This document shows, piece by piece, positions 26,404-34,896 of a stretch of 64,000 nucleotides of DNA. How positions within the stretch are numbered: position 1 is the stretch's first letter; each line of letters starts with the position of its first letter. Below the pieces are notes generated by a model. It saw only the letters and a program-made list of their open reading frames with translations, made no database searches and was not told the DNA's origin. Position numbers and translations under genes: made by a program. The DNA is from Rhizobium acidisoli (GTDB lineage Bacteria > Pseudomonadota > Alphaproteobacteria > Rhizobiales > Rhizobiaceae). Where the stretch lies: NCBI RefSeq assembly GCF_002531755.2, contig NZ_CP035002.1, positions 744,001-808,000 on the forward strand, in the 5' to 3' direction.

Positions 26404-26653
26404 CCGCGCGAACCGATGATATAAGGTGGTCGTCGATCGTAAAAGCCACTTTTTTTGCTTACTCGATCTCATAAACCGACGCCTCATCAGCGGAATCCCG
26501 CAGCCCCTTAAATGACGCACGCCAGCTTGCCGTCATGCGTCTAGGCTCGATATTCGATCTCAGCGACAGGTTCGGCTGCAGCCAGACGCCATTATTGCGC
26601 CGGGCGGCATATTTGAGCGGTGGCCGATTTGGAAACGGGTGTAAGATGCTTTC

Positions 26654-26905
26654 ATGGGCATCTATGAGACCCCGGTAGAGATGGTATGGAGGCACGTAGT
26701 TGAGGGCGAGAAGCATCTTGCTGCTCAAATGATGCTGATAGAACGACTACGCGGCAAAGCACTACCAACCGAAGGCGCTCACGCTTTGCTGGAAAGTTTC
26801 TACGTTTCGCAGGCGCAGCACGAGGAGCATCTGCGAAGACTAATGCGGGAGCAGACACTTAGCCTTCGGGACGAGCAACGCAACCTCCTCCCCCGGCGGT
26901 GGTGA
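26654..26905 (+). CDS. Small coiled-coil protein, YETP family copy 2
   Basis: This 83-residue paralogue of 19077-19343 reads MGIYETPVEMVWRHVVEGEK ... LIERLRGKALPTEGAHALLESFYVSQAQHEEH ... RNLLPRRW. The conserved blocks are the same and the last codons again lie over CCTCCTCCC. Function unknown; two divergent copies in one region argue for a real and maintained small gene family. Confidence 0.75.
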   Translation: MGIYETPVEMVWRHVVEGEKHLAAQMMLIERLRGKALPTEGAHALLESFYVSQAQHEEHLRRLMREQTLSLRDEQRNLLPRRW

Positions 26906-27028
26906 TAGAGGCCTAATGCTGCACAACTGAGGTCCTTGCCCGACTGCATGACGCCCGTCATTGCGACCAAATCGTGTCGACCCACTCAGCGCCCCTGCCG
27001 CGTATGATCGTAGAATGCCAAGTCCTGC

Positions 27029-27385
27029 CTATAGAGACCGGATCGTATCGACGAGACGCTGAAGATCTGTTGGCTTACCGAGATTCAACGCGTCGGCAAA
27101 GAGGTAGGTCGAAGCCAACTGGGCTTTGTCGTACCCTGTAGCGAGGACATACGGCACTCCCAGCGTCTTTAGATGGAGAGCTACCGGTGCAGCACTTTCA
27201 TGGCCCAGATTGACATCTAGCACCGCTGCATCCGGCTGTTCACTGTTGATCAAAGCAAGCGCGGCCGAAACCGTTGCAACTGGACCAAGCACCCTAAATC
27301 CTCCTGCCACCAGCGCGTCTTGGAGTTGGACTGCAATAAAAAACTCGTCCTCAACGACTAGGACTGAGCGGACGCGTTCTGCCAT
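27029..27385 (-). CDS. Single-domain response regulator (CheY-like receiver)
   Basis: This 118-residue receiver has VLVVEDEFFIAVQLQDAL, the phosphoacceptor Asp in AAVLDVNLG and the Lys in LGKPTDLQRLVD. It is paralogous to 11782-12165 (shared AGGF.V.GP..., PVALxLxxLGxPxVLA). No kinase gene is adjacent. A GGAAC-N16-CATT sequence upstream suggests control by an EcfG-type stress sigma factor. Confidence 0.88.
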   Translation of the reverse strand: MAERVRSVLVVEDEFFIAVQLQDALVAGGFRVLGPVATVSAALALINSEQPDAAVLDVNLGHESAAPVALHLKTLGVPYVLATGYDKAQLASTYLFADALNLGKPTDLQRLVDTIRSL

Positions 27386-27413
27386 ATCCCCTCACATCGT
27401 TTGTGCTCACTGA

Positions 27414-27438
27414 AATGCCTCCGATCGCAATCAGTTCC
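27414..27438 (-). promoter_or_regulatory. EcfG-type promoter candidate for the receiver gene
   Basis: On the minus strand GGAAC (27438-27434) is followed after 16 bp by CATT (27417-27414), close to the alphaproteobacterial general-stress consensus GGAAC-N16/17-CGTT. It lies 29 bp before the receiver start. Confidence 0.45.
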
Positions 27439-27721
27439 AGGTACTCTTTCTGCGGCAAATCTCTATGATCGGACGACCTCGCCGGATCCGAAGCTTTGGC
27501 TCAGCATAGCGCCCTGCTGTAAGAGTAGAGGTGGATCATCAACAGCAAAAATCCAGCCCCCATTGTCCGCGCGGGGGCCTTGTCGCTTCCGACGAGATGC
27601 GAAACGCAACCCGTACCATTCGTAAACGGGAGGTAACCAGTTTCGCGGGTTACAGTCGTTTACTCGGAAGGTTTGCAGTATTGCTTTTTGTATCGTTCCG
27701 ATTGCACCCAATGGTTTCGCA

Positions 27722-27952
27722 ATGATAGACAAGCTCTTCATATATGCCTCGACCCCAAGCACAGTGCATAGCTGGTCGATACGGACGCAGAATAAGACCT
27801 TCCGTTCGCTGCATAAAGCGATCGAATATGCCGGCGAGCACGTCGGTGAACTCAACGCCCTTGAGGTTTTCATCCACAACGGCGATCGACGTGAACAGAT
27901 TATCTGTGGCGAAGAACTCCAGTCATTGATTATGAGAGTTTGCCACCACTAG
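27722..27952 (+). CDS. Small hypothetical protein next to the IS66 element
   Basis: This 76-residue protein, MIDKLFIYASTPSTVHSWSI ... AIEYAGEHVGELNALEVFIHNGDRREQIICGEELQSLIM, has alternating strand/helix make-up. It has no clear ribosome site. The IS66 left end lies 42 bp beyond its stop, so the gene itself is not interrupted. Confidence 0.5.
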   Translation: MIDKLFIYASTPSTVHSWSIRTQNKTFRSLHKAIEYAGEHVGELNALEVFIHNGDRREQIICGEELQSLIMRVCHH

Positions 27953-27986
27953 GCCCGTGTGCTGATCGACGAAGGCTTTGCCACGA

Positions 27987-27994
27987 CATAGAGT
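27987..27994. repeat. Left target-site duplication of the IS66 element
   Basis: CATAGAGT is repeated exactly at 33918-33925, immediately outside the right end. IS66-family elements make 8-bp duplications. Confidence 0.92.
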
Positions 27995-28071
27995 GTAAGC
28001 GCTGTCCTAATCCCACCTTCCGGATCATCGCTTGATCATTGATGTTCAACCTCGAAAGAGGGCTTGGACAT

Positions 28072-28518
28072 ATGTCGATTTCAGAGCTTACGCTTAAAAC
28101 CAAGGATGAGCCGGTACGCCGGTTTGAGGTGTTCACGGGCAATGGCCGTCGTCGCGAATGGAGCGACGATCAGAAGGCGCAGATCATTGCGGAGAGTTGC
28201 GAGCCTGGCGTGACAGTGTGCTCTGTGGCGCGGCGTCATGGGTTGACGCCACAGCAATTGTTCACATGGCGACGGCTCGCCCGAAAGCCGCTTGATGTTC
28301 TTTCGGTGCCGGAGGAAGCACCAATGTTTGCACCAGCAGTCGTCGTGTCGCCCGAGAAGTCGGAGCCGAAGAAGGCGCGGCAAGCACGTTTGCCAAGAAG
28401 AACTTCTCCGGAGGCGGCTATTGAATTGCAGATTGATGGAGCCATGCTGCGTATTGCCTCTGGCACCGATGCCGCAACCATTGCCGCCGTCATCCAGGCG
28501 TTGAAGGCTCAATCGTGA
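28072..28518 (+). CDS. tnpA: IS66 accessory protein TnpA
   Basis: This 148-residue protein is MSISELTLKTKDEPVRRFEV with the helix-turn-helix WSDDQKAQIIAESCEPGVTVCSVARRHGLTPQQLFTWRR, the IS66 OrfA family. ATG 28072 follows GAGGGCTTGG. The stop overlaps the GTG start of tnpB (GTGA). It is needed for transposition along with TnpB and TnpC. Confidence 0.93.
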   Translation: MSISELTLKTKDEPVRRFEVFTGNGRRREWSDDQKAQIIAESCEPGVTVCSVARRHGLTPQQLFTWRRLARKPLDVLSVPEEAPMFAPAVVVSPEKSEPKKARQARLPRRTSPEAAIELQIDGAMLRIASGTDAATIAAVIQALKAQS

Positions 28519-28871
28519 TTGGCCCGTCCGGTGCGGTAAAAGTGATGATCGCCACCAAGCCTGTCGACTTCCGCAAAGGTGCTGAAGGATTGGCGGCACT
28601 GGTAAAGGCCCAGATGGGTGCCGACCCGTTCTCGGGCACGATCTACGTGTTCCGGGCCAAACGAACGGACCGGATCAAGCTGATCTTCTGGGACGGCAGC
28701 GGTGTGTGCCTGGTCGCCAAGCGGATCGAGGATGGCGAGTTCCATTGGCCTCGAATGCAAGACGGTGCGATGCATCTGACGGCCGCCCAGCTCTCGGCTC
28801 TGTTCGAAGGATTGGACTGGAAACGCGTGCATGCGCCGAGTGAAACGCGCACGCCGATAAAGGCCGGATAA
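28515..28871 (+). CDS. tnpB: IS66 accessory protein TnpB
   Basis: This 118-residue protein has the IS66 Orf2 signature VKVMIATKPVDFRKGAEGLAALV ... FRAKRTDRIKLIFWDGSGVCLVAKRIEDGEFHWP. It starts with GTG overlapping the tnpA stop by 4 bp. Full length for the family. Confidence 0.95.
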   Translation: MIGPSGAVKVMIATKPVDFRKGAEGLAALVKAQMGADPFSGTIYVFRAKRTDRIKLIFWDGSGVCLVAKRIEDGEFHWPRMQDGAMHLTAAQLSALFEGLDWKRVHAPSETRTPIKAG

Positions 28872-28942
28872 CGGGCGCGACCAATTGAATCAGAGCCATT
28901 CAGCCTCTCGTTCCGAGCTGCAAAATATGCTGTTCTCGCTCC

Positions 28943-30445
28943 ATGACGATGACGGCAGACGAGCTTCCGGATGACCTGAACGCGCTGAAAGCGATGGTGC
29001 TTTCGCGTGAGGCGGAGAATGCCCGCCTGCGGCAGATCATCAAGGAATTACAGCGTTACCGCTTTGGTCGACGGGCAGAGACGCTTCCCGAGGACCAGCT
29101 TCTGCTTGGGCTTGAAGAAGCCGAACAGATCGAGGCTGCCGGGCTGGAAGAGAAGGAACAGGGCTCGACTGCTCTGCGCCAGGCGCAGGTCCCCAAACGG
29201 CGTACCAACCGGGGTTCACTGCCAGCGCATCTGCCGCGCGTCGAGATCGTGGTCGATATCGATGACCATGCCTGCCCCTGCTGCCGCAACGACCTGCATC
29301 GGATCGGCGAGGATGTCAGCGAGAAGCTCGATCTTGTGCCCGCCCAATTCCGGGTGCTTGTGCTGCGCCGCCCAAAGTATGCCTGCCGGGCCTGTGAAGA
29401 AGTCGTTGTCCAGGCTCCGGCCCCGGCAAGGCTGATCGAAGGCGGCATCCCGACAGAGGCAACCGTCGCCCAGGTGCTGGTCTCTAAATATGCTGACCAC
29501 CTGCCGCTGTATCGCCAGGCGCAAATCTACAAGCGTCAGGGCATCGACCTCGACCGTTCGACGCTCGCCGACTGGGTCGGTCGCGCCGCCTGGCATCTAC
29601 GCCCGGTCCATCAGCGGCTGCTTGATCATCTGAAGTCATCGTCCAAGCTCTTCGCCGACGAGACGACAGCCCCGGTGCTCGATCCGGGACGTGGCAAAAC
29701 CAAGACCGGCCAGCTTTGGGCTTATGCACGAGATGACCGGTCGTGGCAGGGCGAAAACCCGCCCGGTGTCGCCTATGTCTATGCGCCAGATCGCAAAGGC
29801 GAACGACCGATGGCCCATCTCGACGGCTTCGTCGGCATCCTGCAGGTAGACGGCTACAGTGGATATCGCCCGCTCGCGGCAAAGAACACCGTGTCGCTGG
29901 CCTTCTGCTGGTCCCACGTTCGACGCCGCTTCTATGAGCTGGCTGCGGCCGGTCCGGCACCCATCGCCAGCGAGGCGCTGCGACGCATCGCCGAACTTTA
30001 CAGGATCGAAGAAGAGATACGTGGCCGGACCCACGAGGAGCGTCGTGTCGCCCGTCAGGAAAAAAGTCGTCCGATCACCGACAGCCTCGCTCCCTGGCTG
30101 CGTGAGCAACTCGGCTACATCAGCCAGAAGACAAAACTTGCCGAAGCAATCCGCTATGCCTTGTCACGCTGGGACGGCTTGACCCGCTGCATCGACGATG
30201 GCCGGATCGAGATCGATTCCAACGTCGTCGAACGGTCAATCAGGCCAATTGCCCTCAATCGCAAGAATGCGCTATTTGCCGGTTCTGACGCCGGGGCCGA
30301 ACACTGGGCGACCATCGCCTCGCTCATCGAGACTGCCTTATGCCGCGAGCGGCATAAGGCAGCTTATGCCGACCGGCGAACTATGCCGATTAATCAACTT
30401 TTTTCCAACGTTTCCGGCACCATAGGGGTCGCCTTGTCAGCATAG
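28943..30445 (+). pseudogene. tnpC: IS66 transposase TnpC, 5' part (interrupted by RIT)
   Basis: The N-terminal leucine-zipper-like region, the zinc-binding CPCCRNDLHR ... CRACEE and the catalytic-domain segments (KLFADETTAPVLDPGRGKTKTG, ILQVDGYSGYRPLA, RSIRPIALNRKNALFAGSDAGAEHW) are intact to ASLIETA at 30337. The frame then runs into the RIT left end and gains 36 foreign residues before a stop at 30445. The original 45-codon tail sits at 33767-33904, giving an ancestral protein of about 510 residues. Confidence 0.93.
30364..30389 (+). repeat. RIT left inverted repeat
   Basis: This 26-bp sequence is identical to the inverse of 33735-33760 and holds two TATGCCG units 17 bp apart. These are probably the recombinase-binding core sites. 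Confidence 0.9.
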
Positions 30446-30487
30446 CTTAGGGTCTCTCCGTCGCAATTGTTGCGAAGGAGAGGACAC

Positions 30488-31728
30488 ATGAACGCAACTG
30501 ACTATTTGAATCGCAGCGCCCTATACCGGAAGCTGGTCTACGGTCCGTATCGGGAGTTTGCGGGCGTTTACGCCGCCAAAATGTCGAACGAAGGTTGGGG
30601 GCGGCAATGCACGTGGCGCTCGCTGAGCCTGTTTCGGGATCTGATGGACTGACATGTTGGCAATGGACATGCTCCGCAGGATTTGAACGAGGTTCACGTC
30701 GACCGCTTTCTTGAGCATCGTTTCAAACACTGGAAGCCCGACTCGGGCGATCGATCGGCGCTCCGCCGCTTGCTTTTGGCGTTACGGGAGAAAGGCTTAA
30801 TACCAGCCGCGCTTCCGATTCAGCGCAGTGAGCACGAGATGATCGTCGATGTATTCGGGCAATATCTCTCGACTGAGAGAGGGCTCGCCGCCGCGACAGT
30901 GGGGAGCCACAAGCTTCTGTCGCTTCGATTTCTCCGGGAGGTGTGTCCTTTCGGAGCAGACGAGTTTGCAGCGCTCACCCCGGAGATCGTTATCGGTTAT
31001 GTCGAGCGACATGCGCTCGACGGTTCCGCCGACAGTGGCAAAGCCATGTGCAGGGTTGTGCGTGCTTTCCTGCGCTATTTGCATCTGAAGGGCTTCATCT
31101 CGACGGCGCTCGCTGACTGTGTGCCGTCCATCCGCCGCTGGCGACTTGCCGGCCTTCCAACATTCCTGCCGCCCGAGAAAGTCCAGAAGGCTCTCGATGC
31201 CTGCGATCGGACGACGGCAATGGGTCGTAGGGACTATGCGGTTCTGATGATCCTCGCCAAGCTCGGTTTGCGCGCCAGCGAAGTGGCCACCCTCAATCTT
31301 GACGATATCGACTGGCAGTCGGGCACGACCTCGTATACGGAAAGGGACGACGACAAGCGACTATGCCGCTGCGTCACGACGTCGGAACAGCGATCGTCGC
31401 TTATATCCGGCATGGGCGCCCAGCTTCGGCATGTCGGCGAGTCTTCTTGCGAACACTTGCGCCGCATGTGGGCTTTGCCTCCGGCTGCGCCATCACGATG
31501 ATCGCGAAGCAGGCACTTGAACGGGCAGGCATTGACGGCTATGCGCATCACGGTGCCCATCTTTTCCGCCACAGCCTTGCGACCGACCTTTTGCGGTCGG
31601 GCGCCAGCTTTGCCGAGATCGGCCAACTGCTCCGCCACCGAAGCATCGACAGTACAAGAATCTACGCAAAGCTCGATATTGAGAAGCTGCGTGAACTGAG
31701 CCTACCCTGGCCGGGAGGTGTCCAATGA
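30488..31728 (+). pseudogene. ritA: RIT tyrosine recombinase A, broken by nonsense and frameshift
   Basis: The gene starts MNATDYLNRSALYRKLVYGP with GGAG upstream. The Trp codon expected after FRDLMD is TGA (30650-30652), and the same frame continues HVGNGHAPQDLNEVHVDRFLEHR. Near 31330 one base is lost: DIDWQSGTT continues one frame over as VYGKGRRQATMPLRHDVG. The catalytic end is intact (RASEVATL, HHGAHLFRHSLATDLL, IYAKLD with Tyr). Two independent lesions make the trio incomplete. The stop overlaps ritB. Confidence 0.88.
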
Positions 31729-32648
31729 GCCGGCTTCGCACCGCGCTTGAGCGCTACATCGGCATGCGCCAAGGGCTGGGATACAAATATGACGGTCCGG
31801 CAAAACGATTGTCGGAGTTCGTCGCTTTCACGGAAGCCCGCGGCGCCGAGACCATCACGGCGGACCTGGCAATGGAGTGGGTCACCTCGATGGGCCGGCA
31901 GCCGAGTTGGTCAATCCGACTGGCCGATGTGCGCTGCTTTGCCCAGCACCTGACTCATTTCGATCCTTTGACGGAAGTGCCACCGAGCGACGCCGTGGCG
32001 CCGGCACGGCGGACAAAACCCTACATCTATAGTGAGGTCGAGATTCACGCACTTCTGGCGGCAGCACTGTCGTTGCCGCCGGCCAACGCCCTGCGGCGCT
32101 GGACATATCACTGCCTGTTCGGGCTGATAGCGGTCGCCGGACTGCGCCATTCCGAAGCGCTCAGCCTGCTCCGGGCCGATGTCGATCTCGACCAGGGCGT
32201 CCTCACCATCCGAGAGCCAAGGTTTGGCAAGTCACGGCTGGTGCCGCTGCATGCCACGAAAATTGCTGTCCTTTCAGGCTATGCCGCCCGACGCGATGCA
32301 CACCTTGGTACGCCGCGCAGTCCCTATTTCTTCGTCGCCGAACAGGGCGGCAGATTGCTGCATCAATACGTGCACCGCGTGTTCTGGCGATTATCCCGAC
32401 AAATCGGATTACGGCAGGAGGGGAATCGCGATGGCCCACGGATTCATGATCTTCGTCACCGTTTCGCCGTCCAGACCCTGATCAACTGGCATCGCGCTGG
32501 CGAAGATGTGGAACGCGAACTGCCGGTTCTCTCGACCTTTCTCGGCCATACCAATGTTCGCGACACCTACTGGTACCTGTCCGCCGTGCCGGAACTGATG
32601 AACCATGCGGTCCGGCGATTGGATAAGCGTTGGGAGGCTCGGTCATGA
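31725..32648 (+). CDS. ritB: RIT tyrosine recombinase B
   Basis: This 307-residue phage-integrase-family recombinase has catalytic Arg in AGLRHSEALSLL, HDLRHRFAV (His-x-x-Arg), LGHTNVRDTYWYLS (His and nucleophile Tyr). An N-terminal SAM-like core-binding domain begins at LRTALERYIGMRQGLGYKY. It overlaps ritA and ritC by 4 bp each (ATGA), so the three are translated together. Confidence 0.95.
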   Translation: MSRLRTALERYIGMRQGLGYKYDGPAKRLSEFVAFTEARGAETITADLAMEWVTSMGRQPSWSIRLADVRCFAQHLTHFDPLTEVPPSDAVAPARRTKPYIYSEVEIHALLAAALSLPPANALRRWTYHCLFGLIAVAGLRHSEALSLLRADVDLDQGVLTIREPRFGKSRLVPLHATKIAVLSGYAARRDAHLGTPRSPYFFVAEQGGRLLHQYVHRVFWRLSRQIGLRQEGNRDGPRIHDLRHRFAVQTLINWHRAGEDVERELPVLSTFLGHTNVRDTYWYLSAVPELMNHAVRRLDKRWEARS

Positions 32649-33646
32649 GACGCACCAACGACCTGGCCGTACTGATCGAGCGGTGGTTCACAGATCGGCT
32701 CATGAAGCATCGAGGTGTAAGTTCCAACACCATTGCCTCCTATCGCGACACATTTAGGCTCCTGTTTGCGTTCGCACAGACCCGCCTTGGGAGGTCCCCA
32801 TCTCAGTTAACACTGCGGGATTTGGACGCCCCTTTCATCGGTGCATTCCTGGAGGACCTTGAGACGAAGAGATCCGCCTCGGTGAGGACCCAGAATCTCC
32901 GCCTCACAGCCATCCGATCCTTCTTCCGGTATGCAGCGTTCGAGGAGCCGGCACATAGCGCCCATATTCAGCGAGTGCTCGCGCTCCCCAGCAAGCGATG
33001 TGACAAGCGGCAGCTTCAGTTTCTAACCAGGCCGGAGATTGAAGCGATCCTGGACTGCACGGATCGAAGCACGTGGCTGGGACGCCGCGACTACACTCTG
33101 CTGTTGTTGGCCGCGCAAACCGGACTTCGGGTCTCGGAGATTGTCGACCTGGACCGAGACTCCGTAATGCTCGGCCAGGGCGCGCATGTGCGATGCGTTG
33201 GCAAGGGCCGCAAAGAGCGATGTACGCCGCTCACAAAGGTTGCACAGCAAGCGCTTCGTCACTGGCTCAAGGAGCCCAGAAAGCGAAGCGCAACGGCGCT
33301 CTTTCCGAACATGCACGGTGGCAAGCTTAGCGCCGATGGCGTGCAGGCACTGCTGAACAAATATGTTGCAAAAACGCGCGAGCACTGCGTCTCCCTTCGG
33401 TCGAAGCGGGTGTCGCCTCATGTCTTGCGGCACTCCACCGCCATGGAACTGCTACAGGCGGGCGTCGATTGCTCTGTCATTGCCCTGTGGCTGGGCCATG
33501 AGGCGATGGAAACGACGCTGACCTATCTTCATGCACATCTTGAACTGAAGGAATCCGCCCTCGCAAAGCTGAAGCCGTACGAACGCGCCAAGGCCGAGCG
33601 ATTTCGACCAAGCGACCGGCTTCTGGAATTCCTGAACACCCTCTGA
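32645..33646 (+). CDS. ritC: RIT tyrosine recombinase C
   Basis: This 333-residue recombinase has catalytic Arg in GLRVSEIVDLD, VSPHVLRHSTAMELLQAG (His, Arg) and LGHEAMETTLTYLHA (His, Tyr). The start is ATG 32645 inside the ritB stop. Intact. The 3' end lies 8 bp before the right-end repeat array of the element. Confidence 0.95.
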   Translation: MRRTNDLAVLIERWFTDRLMKHRGVSSNTIASYRDTFRLLFAFAQTRLGRSPSQLTLRDLDAPFIGAFLEDLETKRSASVRTQNLRLTAIRSFFRYAAFEEPAHSAHIQRVLALPSKRCDKRQLQFLTRPEIEAILDCTDRSTWLGRRDYTLLLLAAQTGLRVSEIVDLDRDSVMLGQGAHVRCVGKGRKERCTPLTKVAQQALRHWLKEPRKRSATALFPNMHGGKLSADGVQALLNKYVAKTREHCVSLRSKRVSPHVLRHSTAMELLQAGVDCSVIALWLGHEAMETTLTYLHAHLELKESALAKLKPYERAKAERFRPSDRLLEFLNTL

Positions 33647-33654
33647 GCATGAGA

Positions 33655-33760
33655 ACTATGCCGAGTGCCAAACAACGGCGACCCGCCAAACTGACTGGGA
33701 ACGCACGGTTTGCCGTCCCTGTCAGAAGAGGCACTCGGCATAGTTCGCCGGTCGGCATAA
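33655..33760 (+). repeat. RIT right-end repeat array
   Basis: ACTATGCCGAGTGCC (33655-33669) and its exact inverse (33730-33744) form a 15-bp inverted repeat inside the right end, followed by the 26-bp terminal repeat (33735-33760). The loop between them (about 60 bp) has no recognisable gene. Confidence 0.85.
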
Positions 33761-33904
33761 ACTGCCAAGCTCAACGATGTCGAGCCACTGGCCTATCTCT
33801 CAGACGTCCTCACCAAGATCGTCAACAATCATCCAAATAGCCAGATCGACGACCTGCTGCCGTGGGCCTATGCCGCAAAGCACGATCTCAAAGCCGTGGC
33901 CTGA
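33761..33904 (+). pseudogene. tnpC: IS66 transposase TnpC, 3' part
   Basis: KLNDVEPLAYLSDVLTKIVN then NHPNSQIDDLLPWAYA and the stop at 33902-33904 form the usual TnpC C-terminus. It begins with the duplicated ACTGCC and joins in frame to residue 465 of the 5' part when the RIT element is removed. Confidence 0.93.
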
Positions 33905-33971
33905 AAACAGCGCTTACCATAGAGTCCTAAGCAGCGGGAATGAATGGTGTGACTGATAAAAAAATATACCC

Positions 33972-34105
33972 GGGGAACAATTGGCTCCCCCGATCGTAGG
34001 GAGTCGGGCCGTGCAGAGATTTTGTTTGGCAGCCACCCTACACTTCAACGTGCGGCCCACCGCAACCCAAACTAGCCCCGTCCTACCTAAGGCGGGGCTT
34101 TTTTT
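33972..34105 (+). ncRNA. Possible small RNA locus / repeat copy A with terminator
   Basis: A stretch starting GGGGAACAATTGG and containing GATCGTAGGGAGTCGGGCCG and TGCGGCCCACCG (to 34062) has a diverged counterpart at 44024-44120. It ends in a hairpin AGCCCCG (34074-34080) / CGGGGCT (34093-34099) plus seven Ts. Conserved non-coding sequence closed by a terminator suggests a small transcript, but no promoter is clear. Confidence 0.4.
34074..34105 (+). terminator. Rho-independent terminator
   Basis: AGCCCCG pairs with CGGGGCT (inner CCT/AGG extends the stem) and is followed by a T-run at 34099-34105. Confidence 0.85.
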
Positions 34106-34388
34106 CTGGCAGTGCAAATCCCAATTGATCTTCAGCCAGTCCTTAACGCTGAGACAGCTCCGTCGCTCATGTAGGCGACAATGCCGCCGACGGCCGCTTG
34201 GACGGCGAAGAAGAACGGCGTTCTGCTGGCCTAGACAGAGGGGTCGGCGACAGCCCTCTCCCAAACGTCCAATGTGGCATACGCAATCTTCATCGGCCGG
34301 GCTTTCGCATTCGAGGCCGGCTGGCTATGCCATCATGTCTTCCTGAAGGATGAGATCTGAGCGTAAGAGATGGAACAAACAGAGGGCA

Positions 34389-34435
34389 AGTTCCATGAAT
34401 ACCCGTTACGCCAATGACACTGAAAATAGCGGGGT
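34389..34435. repeat. 47-bp dispersed repeat, copy B
   Basis: It matches copy A (2621-2667) at 43 of 47 positions, same orientation. It continues into CGACGGTTCTATCCC, which resembles a tRNA T-arm but does not fold as one. Confidence 0.7.
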
Positions 34436-34496
34436 CGACGGTTCTATCCCTTCTGCGTCTGGCACTGAAGGTGATGACTGCGGCAAGTTGATCGGA

Positions 34497-34862
34497 TCAT
34501 CCGGATCCTTGCAGCGAGGCTATGTCTTGGCAGAGCATCCTTGAAAATTTCTTCAGTCCATTTTGCTTTAGCGCGTCTATGAAACGTTCAACCGTCGGCG
34601 TTGTCTTGCGCAAATTAAGCCTCGCACGTTTGACACTGGCGATCAGCGCGTCGGGAAACGCAGCATGGAGCTCGGTCAGGAAATCATCCGGCGATTGGCT
34701 GGTCACGCGGTTAGGGCGGAGGTCTTGCGCTGGGAAATCTTTCAGGTTCCAGGTTACGATGATGGAGGCTTTCCCGGCGACGGCGGCTGCGAGCACATGC
34801 CGATCGCCAGAATCAGGTAGCTCGAGATCCGCGACCAAATAGGCACAGTTTGCAACGTCCGC
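34497..34862 (-). pseudogene. PIN-domain (VapC-like) toxin, N-terminus lost
   Basis: ADLELPDSGDRHVLAAAVAGKASIIVTWNLKDFPA is the conserved second half of PIN nucleases (the DxxD and N-LKDF region). The first half with the first catalytic Asp is absent; recognisable sequence stops at about 34862, close to the left end of an insertion sequence (34897). No antitoxin gene remains. Confidence 0.75.
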
Positions 34863-34896
34863 CTCCTATAGCGCGGCAATCAGGATGAGACGCCGT

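Larger units (their letters stand above)
30338..33760 (+). mobile_element. RIT (Recombinase In Trio) element inserted in tnpC
   Basis: Three overlapping tyrosine recombinase genes on one strand with ATGA junctions are the diagnostic RIT layout. A 26-bp inverted repeat occurs at 30364-30389 and 33735-33760. An extra 26 bp at the left (30338-30363) contains the palindrome TTATGCCG-CGAG-CGGCATAA. Several TATGCCG units recur at both ends. ACTGCC flanks both sides (30332-30337, 33761-33766), consistent with a 6-bp target duplication, and removing the element restores a normal TnpC frame (..ETA-KLNDVEPLAYL..). Confidence 0.92.
27995..33917 (+). mobile_element. IS66-family element carrying a nested RIT element
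   Basis: The ends GTAAGCGCTGT (27995-28005) and its inverse (33907-33917) are the IS66 terminal repeats. Perfect 8-bp duplications flank it. Without the nested insert it would be about 2.5 kb, normal for IS66 with tnpA, tnpB and tnpC. tnpC is interrupted at 30337/33761, so the element cannot now move by itself unless helped by another copy. Confidence 0.95.
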
